Below are positions 24,834 to 31,954 of a stretch of DNA of 34,319 nt, piece by piece. Source of the DNA: Planctomycetota bacterium (GTDB lineage: Bacteria > Planctomycetota > MHYJ01 > WSZJ01); the NCBI GenBank assembly GCA_016190145.1, contig JACPRD010000035.1, positions 1 through 34,319 of the forward strand, read 5' to 3'. Each line of letters starts with the position of its first letter. Position 1 is the stretch's first letter. Position numbers and translations under genes: made by a program. The notes under the pieces were generated by a model. It saw only the letters and a program-made list of their open reading frames with translations. It made no database searches and was not told the DNA's origin.

Positions 24834-24921
24834 AGAGGGAGGGAGTCGAACCCTCGGACGCGGTTTGTGCCGCGTCACGCGATTTCCAATCGCGCACAAT
24901 CGGCCACTCTGCCACCTCTCC
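24831..24921 (-). tRNA. tRNA-Ser(GGA)
   Basis: 91 bases, class II. Acceptor GGAGAGG pairs with CCTCTCC, discriminator G, no encoded CCA. The anticodon stem CGCGA/TCGCG holds loop TTGGAAA, anticodon GGA, which reads UCC/UCU. A long variable arm (GACGCGGCACAAACCGCGTC) is typical of serine tRNA, and the T loop GGTTCGACTCC is normal. Confidence 0.96.
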
Positions 24922-24984
24922 TCGAATCGAGACGGGGCCTGAGCGCTCCGCCTGGCTCCGGCTCAGGCCCCGCCTCGATTCGAG
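24921..24984. repeat. Palindromic element E, at the tRNA-Ser(GGA) 5' end
   Basis: CTCGAATCGAG (24921-24931) and CGGGGCCTGAGC (24933-24944) pair perfectly with GCTCAGGCCCCG (24961-24972) and CTCGATTCGAG (24974-24984), with one mismatch between the two blocks. The 16-base loop contains GCCAGGC on the minus strand. The element begins at the first base of the tRNA. Confidence 0.9.
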
Positions 24985-25022
24985 CCGAACGACCGTAAAA
25001 CGGGGGCTGCCTCCGTACCGGC

Positions 25023-25122
25023 AGTTCCCGGTTTCGCGCGGCGTGGCGAGGAGATCGGCGCGGGGGGCGCGCGCAAGGTGCGCGCCCCCCGCGCCGATCC
25101 CCGGAGCCCCGACGCCCGAAAA
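25023..25122. repeat. Palindromic element C, at the tRNA-Ser(CGA) 3' end
   Basis: Perfect 20-base arms GATCGGCGCGGGGGGCGCGC (25053-25072) and complement (25080-25099) close on loop GCAAGGT on the plus strand. Outer flanks are homologous to those of element B (AGTTCCCG left; CCCCGGAGCCCCG and CGAAAACGG right), but pair less well. The stem sequence differs from B while staying fully complementary. Confidence 0.88.
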
Positions 25123-25213
25123 CGGAGAGGGTGGGATTCGAACCCACGCGGGAGCTCATCGCTCCCAACTCGATTTCGAGTCGAGCCCGTTATGGCCACT
25201 TCGGTACCTCTCC
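25123..25213 (-). tRNA. tRNA-Ser(CGA)
   Basis: 91 bases, class II. Acceptor GGAGAGG/CCTCTCC, discriminator G, no encoded CCA. The anticodon stem CTCGA/TCGAG holds loop CTCGAAA, anticodon CGA, which reads UCG. The variable arm GGGAGCGATGAGCTCCC and T loop GGTTCGAATCC are normal. Confidence 0.96.
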
Positions 25214-25315
25214 TCAATTTCGCGGGAGGGTCGGGATCTACGCCCGGGAAGTCGGGGGCGCACCTGGCGCGCCCCCGACTCCCCGGGCTCCGACCCGACC
25301 CTCAAGCGAAATTGA
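25214..25315. repeat. Palindromic element D, at the tRNA-Ser(CGA) 5' end
   Basis: Arms TCAATTTCGC/GCGAAATTGA (25214-25223, 25306-25315), GAGGGTCGGG/CCCGACCCTC, GCCCGGG/CCCGGGC and AGTCGGGGGCGC/GCGCCCCCGACT (25250-25261, 25269-25280) stack into one 102-base palindrome. The 7-base loop reads GCCAGGT on the minus strand. It begins at the base next to the tRNA 5' end. Confidence 0.9.
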
Positions 25316-25334
25316 CGAACCGAAAAAGGACGGG

Positions 25335-25808
25335 CTAGTCCGGTTCGGTGCGTCTCCTCCTGAAGAACGATTGGAGCAGGTCGCGGCATTCGATCTCGAG
25401 GATTCCGCCGCGACTCCGCACCCGGTGGTTCAGCCGAGGCTCTTCCAGAATCCGAAACACGCTTTCGATCGCGCCGGCGCGCGGGTCGGCCGCCGCCCAG
25501 ACGACTTCCTCGACACGGGCCAGGACCAGGGCGCCCGCGCACATCGCACAGGGCTCGAGCGTGACGTACATCCGCGCGCCCGCGAGGCGCCAGTTTTCCA
25601 GATGCTCCGCCGCCTGCGTGAGCGCGATCATCTCCGCGTGCGCCGTCGGGTCGTGGAGAAGCTCGCGCTGGTTGTGCGCCCGCGCAACCACCTCCTCCCC
25701 GAGGACGATGACCGCGCCCACGGGGACCTCCCCCTCCGCCTCGGCTTTCTTCGCCTCGCGGAGGGCCTCGCGCATCCAGGATTCGTCGTTCCGCTCGAGG
25801 AGACCCAA
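25335..25808 (-). CDS. tadA: tRNA-specific adenosine deaminase
   Basis: About 157 residues from TTG 25808, or 146 from ATG 25775; the family has about seven residues before the WMREAL helix, which favours the TTG, but neither has a clear ribosome site. TadA deaminates A34 to inosine in tRNA-Arg(ACG) so that it can read CGU, CGC and CGA. Zinc and catalytic motifs are TAHAEMIAL (His and Glu) and TLEPCAMCAG (two Cys). RSRGGILEIECRDLL and a basic FFRRRR tail close the protein. The gene begins right after the 3' end of the tRNA-Arg(ACG) gene on the same strand, so enzyme and substrate share a transcript. Confidence 0.95.
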   Translation of the reverse strand: MGLLERNDESWMREALREAKKAEAEGEVPVGAVIVLGEEVVARAHNQRELLHDPTAHAEMIALTQAAEHLENWRLAGARMYVTLEPCAMCAGALVLARVEEVVWAAADPRAGAIESVFRILEEPRLNHRVRSRGGILEIECRDLLQSFFRRRRTEPD

Positions 25809-25882
25809 TGCGCCCTGCAGGACTCGAACCTGCAACCTACTGGTTCGTAGCCAGTTACTCTATCCAGTTGAGCTAAGGGCGC
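25809..25882 (-). tRNA. tRNA-Arg(ACG)
   Basis: 74 bases. Acceptor GCGCCCT/AGGGCGC, discriminator A, no encoded CCA. The anticodon stem ACTGG/CCAGT holds loop CTACGAA, anticodon ACG. A34 is expected to be changed to inosine by TadA, encoded directly downstream. D and T loops are normal (GGTTCGAGTCC). Confidence 0.97.
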
Positions 25883-25950
25883 AAATCCTGCGTTTTCAAA
25901 GAGTTACGGGCACTGCAGCGGGGCCGCAGGGCCTGACCGGAGCGGGCGAA

Positions 25951-25979
25951 AACCTATCAGCCCCGGAAACCAGTGTCAA
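25951..25979 (-). promoter_or_regulatory. Promoter of the tRNA-Arg-tadA unit
   Basis: On the minus strand a perfect TTGACA (25974-25979), a 17-base spacer and TAGGTT (25951-25956) lie about 69 bases before the tRNA. It is the only good promoter I see upstream of the tRNA-tadA-tRNA-ffs run. Confidence 0.65.
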
Positions 25980-26055
25980 GACTGTTAACCGCCGGCGGCG
26001 CGCGCGGTTCGAAATCCGGTGAAGCGCCCGGTCTCGAGGATTCCGGATTCTCTGT

Positions 26056-26061
26056 TAGACT
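26056..26061 (+). promoter_or_regulatory. Possible -10 of a leaderless histidine-kinase mRNA
   Basis: TAGACT ends seven bases before the ATG at 26069. No ribosome site is present and the -35 region is poor. Confidence 0.3.
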
Positions 26062-26068
26062 CCGACGG

Positions 26069-29000
26069 ATGCCAGGCTCGCTCCTGCCCCTCGCCGCCCT
26101 CTTCGTCGTCTTCACCGGCGCCCCCCTCGCCCTCTACCGGGCGAGGCATCGCCTGGGACTAACTCCCCTCTGGATCTACTCGGGCGGCGCCGTCGTCCTC
26201 CTCCAGTTCCTCAGCCTCGTCATCCCCATCGGACCCTACCAGGTCGGGTTCACCTCCATCTCCATCTTCCCCTCCCTCCTCGCGCTCGCCCTCCTTCTCT
26301 ACGTCCGTTCCGGCCTCGCCCAGACGCGCAGCTATATCCTGACCATCGTCGGCGTCACCCTGGTCTGGTCCGCCGTCTCGGCCCTCGTCTGGCTCGCCCT
26401 CACCGGAGGCGGAATCTCCCTCTGGGTCGACCTCCCCGCCGGCGACCTCGCGGAAGTCTTCCGCGTCACTCCCCGCTCCATGATCGCCAGCGGAATCGCC
26501 ACCCTCGTCGACTTCTTCCTCATCCTCATCACCTGGCAGTGGCTCGAAAATCACTCCAGACTCCCTTTCGCCGCCCGCGCCATCCTCGCCCTCGCCGTCA
26601 CCCTCGCGGCCGACGCGTTCATCTTCGTGTACGGCGCGTTCTGGCCCGCCGAGTTCGTCCCCGTGCTCCTCAAGGGCCACCTCGCGGGGAAGACCGCTGC
26701 GGCCGTCGCGTACGGCCTCCTCATCGCCGCCTACGTCCGCTGGATCGAACCCGTGGCCGCCTCGGAACCCGCGCCGCGCGGCACGCTCGAAATCCTCCGC
26801 TACCAGGAGACCATCCTCGAAACCCGCCGCGAACTCGCCACCACCCAGCAGCGCTACCGGAATCTCTTCGAAAATATCCTGGACGCCGTCGTCGTCTTCC
26901 GCGCCGGACGCATCTTCGATCTCAATCCCCGCGCCGAGAAGCTGTTCGGCCGTACACGCCAGGACCTGCTCACCTCCAGCGCCTCGGTCCTCGGCCTTCC
27001 CGAAACCGGGCCCGAATTCCAGAAGATCGCCCTCCGCCTCGCCGACGGACGCGAGGCCCACCTGGAAGCCGCTTCCGTCGACATCGAAGTCGAAGGCGAG
27101 CCCGCGCGCATGGTCACGCTCCGCGACGTCTCGGAGCGCGAGCGCGCCGCCGAGGTCATCCGGAGCAAAAACCGGGAGCTCGAGGCCCTGAACTCGGTCG
27201 CGGAACTGGGGATCCGGAACGTGCCAGTGCAGGAGGTGCTGAATGAAGCGGTCTCGCGGGTGCAGGCGCTGACGCGGACGGACTCCTGCGCGATCTGTCT
27301 CGCGTCGGAGGACCGCGGGAGCCTGGGCCTGGTGGCCGCGACGGGAATCTCCGAGGAAATCCGGAGGCAGGCGGGAGAGATCCGTTTCGGGCTGCTCTGG
27401 AAGGTGTTCCAGGGCGGGCAGGCGCTTCTCGAGAACGACCTGCCCGCGCGGTCGGAGGCGAGGAGGGACCTGATGGAGAAGGGCGTGGTGGTGCACGCGA
27501 CGGTGGTGGCGCCGATCGTGTCGCGCGGGCGCGTGATCGGCACGCTCTCGGTGTGCGCGTACCGGCCGCATCGCTTCGGCGCCGAGGACGCCGCCCTGCT
27601 GGGCACGCTGGGGGCGCAACTGGGGGCGGTGATCGAGAACGCGAAGCTCATCGAGGACATCCGGCAGCAGAAGGAGGTGTCGGAGATCCTGCTCGCGGCG
27701 GCGACGGCGTTCGGGCGGGCGCGGAACATCGGGGAGCTGGGGGAGGCGCTGCTGGAGGCGGCGGCCTGGGCGTCGGGGAAGGCGAACGTCGCGCTGCTGG
27801 TCTACGACGCGGACCGCGACATCGGCCGGCTCGTCGCGATCTCGGGGGTGCCTGAGGAGCACCTCCCGATGCTGCTCACCCGGGAGTGGGGACCGGGAAA
27901 CCCGGTCTTCGCCCGGTTGCGCGAGAGGCGCGAAGCGCTGTTCCTGACGGCCGAGGAGATGAAGCGGATCGACCCCGAGGCCTGGGGCACGTCCTCGCCG
28001 CCGCTCGTGGGCCTGTTTCCACTCTTTCTCCAGGAGCATTTCCTCGGCGCGATCACCGTGAACTTCGAGTCCGTCGTTCCCGCGGCGCCCCGCATCGTCT
28101 CGATCCTGGAGGGCCTGGCGGGGCTGTGCGCGGCGGCGCTGTCGAACCTGAAGCTCTGGGGAGTCGCGGAGCGCAACGCGCTGCTCTCGAGCACGCTGCT
28201 GGCGGTCGGGCAGGATCTCGCGACGGCGCTCGACCCGGAGCGCGTGCTGCGGACGGCGGCGGAACGCGCCCGCGCGATCCTGAACGCGGACGCGGCGTGC
28301 GTCTGCGTCGCCACGCCCGAGGGATTCCGGGTGGAGGCGGAAGACACGCGGTTGACCCCGATTGCGGGAAAAACGCTCGATCCCCGGGCGGCGTTCGGCG
28401 GGCGGATCCTCGCGGACCCCGATCCGATCTCCCTCACCGACGCGCACGCGCCGGGGGTGCCCGAAGCCGACCGGCAGTCCGCCTCGCTCCAGGGCGCCCG
28501 CAGCTGCCTCTGCGTCCCCATGCGCCTCGGAGGGCGCGTCCTGGGAGCGCTTCACGTCGCCAACGAGCAGCCGCGGATTTACGCGCGTGAAGAGGCGAAC
28601 ACGCTGTCGAGCCTGGCGACGTACACGGCGATCTGTCTCGAGAATGCGCGGCTCCTGCAGGACCTGTCGATCTCGAACGAGGAGATCCGGGACGCGCAGG
28701 CGCAGGTCGTGCGGTCGGAGTCGCTGGCCGCGATCGGACGGCTCTCGGCGGCGATCGCACACGAGATCCGGAACCCGCTGTCCGGGATTTCCGCCGCGGC
28801 GCAGGCGCTGCTGCGCTCCGCCTCGAGCGAAAGCAGCAGCAGCATCCAGCTTCTCCGGATCATCGACCGGGAATCGAAGCGGCTGAACCGGATCATCACG
28901 GACTTCCTGCAGTTCGCGCGGCCCCGGAGTCCGGCGCTCCGGCGCGTGTCGGTGCCGGCGCTCGTGGATTCGACGCTGACGCTGATGGAGGGCGAATTCA

Positions 29001-29422
29001 GCCAGCGGGTGCGGGTGAACCGCGGGTACTCGCCGGACCTGCCGTCGATCCAGGCGGACGGGGACCAGCTGAAACAGGTGCTCCTCAATCTGTTCATGAA
29101 CGCGGCGCAGGCCATGCCGAACGGCGGGGAGATCGACGTGCGCGCGAGGACGGCAGAGCTGCCCGCGGGTCCGGCGGTGCAGCTCGACGTCGCGGACACC
29201 GGCGCGGGGATCCCCATGGCGGACCTTACGCGCGTCTTCGAACCCTTCTACTCGACCAAGAAGGAGGGCACCGGCCTCGGGCTCGCGATCGCCCACCAGA
29301 TCGTGAGCGCGCACGGCGGGACGATCACCGCGCATCCGAACGCCGGGCAGGGCGCCATGTTCCGGATCGTGCTGCCGGCGATGCCGGTAGGCGCGGCGGC
29401 GAAGGCGGCGCAGGCGCCATGA
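26069..29422 (+). CDS. Membrane PAS/GAF sensor histidine kinase
   Basis: The protein has 1117 residues. The first 230 or so form about six to seven membrane spans (weakly like the VUT/YhhQ transporter fold). A PAS domain follows (about 255-375), then three GAF-like domains (about 374-540, 536-700 and 702-865) and the kinase core: H box AIAHEIRNPLSG with phospho-acceptor His898, N box LNLFMNAAQAMPNGG near 1005-1019, G1 DTGAGIP near 1044 and G2 GTGLGLAIAHQIV near 1068. There is no receiver domain and no response regulator nearby. The start is ATG 26069; the frame extends 32 codons upstream without homology. The stop overlaps the symporter start (ATGA), so it may sense the symporter substrate or flux. 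Confidence 0.92.
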   Translation: MPGSLLPLAALFVVFTGAPLALYRARHRLGLTPLWIYSGGAVVLLQFLSLVIPIGPYQVGFTSISIFPSLLALALLLYVRSGLAQTRSYILTIVGVTLVWSAVSALVWLALTGGGISLWVDLPAGDLAEVFRVTPRSMIASGIATLVDFFLILITWQWLENHSRLPFAARAILALAVTLAADAFIFVYGAFWPAEFVPVLLKGHLAGKTAAAVAYGLLIAAYVRWIEPVAASEPAPRGTLEILRYQETILETRRELATTQQRYRNLFENILDAVVVFRAGRIFDLNPRAEKLFGRTRQDLLTSSASVLGLPETGPEFQKIALRLADGREAHLEAASVDIEVEGEPARMVTLRDVSERERAAEVIRSKNRELEALNSVAELGIRNVPVQEVLNEAVSRVQALTRTDSCAICLASEDRGSLGLVAATGISEEIRRQAGEIRFGLLWKVFQGGQALLENDLPARSEARRDLMEKGVVVHATVVAPIVSRGRVIGTLSVCAYRPHRFGAEDAALLGTLGAQLGAVIENAKLIEDIRQQKEVSEILLAAATAFGRARNIGELGEALLEAAAWASGKANVALLVYDADRDIGRLVAISGVPEEHLPMLLTREWGPGNPVFARLRERREALFLTAEEMKRIDPEAWGTSSPPLVGLFPLFLQEHFLGAITVNFESVVPAAPRIVSILEGLAGLCAAALSNLKLWGVAERNALLSSTLLAVGQDLATALDPERVLRTAAERARAILNADAACVCVATPEGFRVEAEDTRLTPIAGKTLDPRAAFGGRILADPDPISLTDAHAPGVPEADRQSASLQGARSCLCVPMRLGGRVLGALHVANEQPRIYAREEANTLSSLATYTAICLENARLLQDLSISNEEIRDAQAQVVRSESLAAIGRLSAAIAHEIRNPLSGISAAAQALLRSASSESSSSIQLLRIIDRESKRLNRIITDFLQFARPRSPALRRVSVPALVDSTLTLMEGEFSQRVRVNRGYSPDLPSIQADGDQLKQVLLNLFMNAAQAMPNGGEIDVRARTAELPAGPAVQLDVADTGAGIPMADLTRVFEPFYSTKKEGTGLGLAIAHQIVSAHGGTITAHPNAGQGAMFRIVLPAMPVGAAAKAAQAP

Positions 29423-30834
29423 AGCGCCCGCACCTGTGGATCTTCGGCTCGATCCTGCTCGGTGCGGCCGCGGGCTGGGGGCTGAACGCGGCGACGTCTC
29501 CGGTCACTACGGTGCGCTTCGACGATCCGGCGCAGTACGCGGGCGCGGGCGTGAAGCGCGTGGACGCGAAGACGCTCGAGGCGGTGATCGCGGGGAGAGA
29601 CCCGTCGGAGGTGGTTCGAGGGAAGTACCGGGTGGTGTCGCGGAAGCGGGAGTGGGCGGCGCACCCGGAGGCGAACCGGACGCTGGCGTCGCTGCTGGGG
29701 ATGCTGGGGCGGCTGTTCATGAAGCTGCTGATGATGCTGATGGTCCCGCTGATTTTCGCGTCGATGGTCAGCGGGACGTGCGGCATGGGGGACCTGCGGA
29801 CGCTCGGGCGGATCGGCGGGCGGACCTTCTTCTTCTATCTCATGACCGTGTGCATCGCCGTGGCGACCGGGCTGATCCTCGTCAACCTGATCCGGCCCGG
29901 AAGCGTCGAGGGGATCCCGGTCTGGGAGCTGCCCGAGAGGTTTCGCAAGGCGCCGGCGACGGTGTACGAGCTCGTCCTCATGGCGGTCCCCGAGAACATC
30001 TTCCGGTCCATGGCGGACGGCGAGGTGCTTCCCGTCATCACCTTCTCGCTCACGCTGGGCGGGATCATCGGATTGATGGGCGCCGCGGGCGACCCGCTCC
30101 GGAAGTTCTTCGACGCCCTCTTCCTCGCCATGACGAAGCTCACCTCCCTCGTCCTCTGGTACGCGCCCGTGGGGACGTTCGCGCTCGTGGCGACGCTGGT
30201 GTGGGAGACGGGTTTCACGGAGATGGCGCGGCTGGCGTGGTACATGGTCACGGTGCTCGCGGGGCTGGGGATTCATTTCTGCGTTCTGACCGCGTTCGTG
30301 TGGCGGCTGGGCGGGCGCGACCCGTTCGAGTACCTGCGGCACATGTCGCTCGCGCTACTCACGGCGTTCTCGACCGCCTCTTCCAACGCCACCATCCCCG
30401 TCTCGATGGAGTGCGTCGAGGAGAAGGCGAAGATACCGCACCGGGTGGCGGCGTTCGTGCTGCCGGTGGGGGCGACGGTGAACATGGACGGGACGGCGCT
30501 CTATGAGGCGGTGGCGGCGATGTTCATCGCGCAGGCGTACGGGTTGACGATGGGGCTGGGGGCGCAGGTCGTGATTTTCATCACGGCGACGCTGGCCGCG
30601 GTGGGCGCGGCGGGGATTCCGGGTGCGGGGACGGTGACGATGCTGATCGTCCTGAACGCGGTGGGTCTGCCGATCGAGGGAATCGCGATGATCCTCGCGG
30701 TGGACCGTTTCCTCGACATGTGCCGCACGACGGTGAACGTTTACGGGGATCTGGCGGCGGCGGCGATCGTGGCCCGCGGGGAGGGAGCGGTTCCGGGGCA
30801 ACCGGGAGTTGAGAGCCACGGCGCGGGCGGGTAG
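29419..30834 (+). CDS. Dicarboxylate/glutamate:cation symporter (SDF/DAACS family)
   Basis: The protein has 471 residues. This inner-membrane secondary transporter takes up acidic amino acids or C4-dicarboxylates with Na+ or H+. Family marks are hairpin 1 (SSNATIPVSMECVEEK), the NMDGT motif in VGATVNMDGTALYEA, hairpin 2 (AAGIPGAGTVTMLIVL) and the substrate helix DRFLDMCRTTVNVYGD. The Arg in the last motif pairs with the side-chain carboxylate of acidic substrates, which favours Asp, Glu or dicarboxylates over neutral residues. A periplasmic loop near residues 25-75 is longer than in GltP-type members. The ATG overlaps the histidine kinase stop. Confidence 0.95.
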   Translation: MKRPHLWIFGSILLGAAAGWGLNAATSPVTTVRFDDPAQYAGAGVKRVDAKTLEAVIAGRDPSEVVRGKYRVVSRKREWAAHPEANRTLASLLGMLGRLFMKLLMMLMVPLIFASMVSGTCGMGDLRTLGRIGGRTFFFYLMTVCIAVATGLILVNLIRPGSVEGIPVWELPERFRKAPATVYELVLMAVPENIFRSMADGEVLPVITFSLTLGGIIGLMGAAGDPLRKFFDALFLAMTKLTSLVLWYAPVGTFALVATLVWETGFTEMARLAWYMVTVLAGLGIHFCVLTAFVWRLGGRDPFEYLRHMSLALLTAFSTASSNATIPVSMECVEEKAKIPHRVAAFVLPVGATVNMDGTALYEAVAAMFIAQAYGLTMGLGAQVVIFITATLAAVGAAGIPGAGTVTMLIVLNAVGLPIEGIAMILAVDRFLDMCRTTVNVYGDLAAAAIVARGEGAVPGQPGVESHGAGG

Positions 30835-30840
30835 GCGGTC

Positions 30841-30905
30841 TCGCATTCGGCGTTCGGCGTTGAAATCTGCGGCGCAACGCCGAACTCCGAACGCCAGATG
30901 CCGAA
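30841..30905. repeat. Heptamer-like repeat hairpin after the symporter gene
   Basis: GTTCGGCGTT (30852-30861) and AACGCCGAAC (30876-30885) are perfect 10-base arms; further copies of the TTCGGCG/CCGAACG unit extend the structure on both sides. It separates convergent genes and may act as a weak bidirectional transcription stop. Confidence 0.7.
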
Positions 30906-30916
30906 CGCGCGGCACG

Positions 30917-31954
30917 TCAGCTGGACTCCCGAGCCCTTCCGACTCCCGGCAGGAACGAGTCCAGCGCGCGCACGACCGCGTTCCAGTCCACCGCGCAGAG
31001 GTACAGCACGACGTACCCGCCGAAGTCGATCCGCATCATGTGCCCTATGCCGCCGTGGAACGCGGCGAGGAGAAGGAAGAGAACGTACTGCAGGCGTCGC
31101 GGCAGGAAGAACACCAGGAAGAAGCCGCACTCGAGGAAGAGGGTAGCCCACGAGAGCACGGCGCAGAGCGCGCGCGAACCTGCGACGCGCTTCCCCGTCG
31201 CCGTCGCCGGCGCGGAGTTGCAGACTTTGTCGAGGCCCCAGGGGTCGCGGAAGAGCCGGTCGGTTGGGGTGTCGCGGCGGGCGGAGAAGAACTGGGTGGA
31301 GTCGCCGAGGCGTTTCGAGTGGGCGCGGCCTTCGAGGTACCACTGGAGCGTGCGGCCGTCGAGCCACGAGCGGCCGCCTTCCCGGATTTTCTCGCAGCCG
31401 GCGGCAAAGTAGACGACGGCCACCAGCATGAGGACGAGGTGGACGGGCCAGACGGCGGCCGGGCGGCCTGCGAGACGATCGAGGAGCGGCCGGGCGGCGC
31501 CGCGCAGGCGGGCGGCGAGCCAGCCGAGCAGGGCGTCGAGGGACCAGTCGGCCGCGCCGGGGGAGAAGGCGAGGATGAAGAGGGTGAAGGCGGGGAGGAT
31601 GGAGGCGTGGCCGACGTAACCCCAGGAGTTGTGGAGCGAGCGCAGGATCGCGTTGACGAGGGCGAGAGCGAGGAGGGCGAAGCGGGTTCCGGCGCCGAGC
31701 GTGGCGGCGGCGGCGAGGACCCATGCGGCGGGCCGGAGGAGGGCGACGAGGGCGGCGGGGTCGGCCTGCGACAGGCCGCTCCAGCGGAGGCCGGCGCAGG
31801 GCGACATGAGGGCCGCAGGGCGGCGGGCGATTTCATCGAGGGCCGGGAGGAACCCGGCGAAATCCAGCAGGAACCAGGCGCCGAGGATGATGCGGAAGAT
31901 GCCCATGGAGTAGCGGCGGCTGGTGGCGAACCAGAAGCGGCTCAAGGCGGTCAT
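30917..31954 (-). CDS. HTTM-domain membrane protein
   Basis: The protein has 345 residues from ATG 31954. It contains several hydrophobic spans and horizontally transferred transmembrane (HTTM) domain features: an N-terminal SMGIFRIILGAWFLLDF, LHNSWGYVGHASILPAF, a central VHLVLMLVAVVYFAAGCEKI and LFLECGFFLVFFLP. HTTM is related to vitamin K-dependent gamma-carboxylase, but the activity of bacterial forms is unknown. They are often encoded next to DCC-family thiol oxidoreductases, as here: the ATG overlaps the DCC gene stop in ATGA. The pair may carry out a redox reaction at the membrane. The frame runs upstream to 32359 but inside the DCC gene. Confidence 0.85.
   Translation of the reverse strand: MTALSRFWFATSRRYSMGIFRIILGAWFLLDFAGFLPALDEIARRPAALMSPCAGLRWSGLSQADPAALVALLRPAAWVLAAAATLGAGTRFALLALALVNAILRSLHNSWGYVGHASILPAFTLFILAFSPGAADWSLDALLGWLAARLRGAARPLLDRLAGRPAAVWPVHLVLMLVAVVYFAAGCEKIREGGRSWLDGRTLQWYLEGRAHSKRLGDSTQFFSARRDTPTDRLFRDPWGLDKVCNSAPATATGKRVAGSRALCAVLSWATLFLECGFFLVFFLPRRLQYVLFLLLAAFHGGIGHMMRIDFGGYVVLYLCAVDWNAVVRALDSFLPGVGRARESS

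Noticed and set aside
24571..25315. Palindromes as a CRISPR array, IS ends or rho-independent terminators
   Set aside because: No regular repeat-spacer pattern, no transposase and no U runs after the stems.
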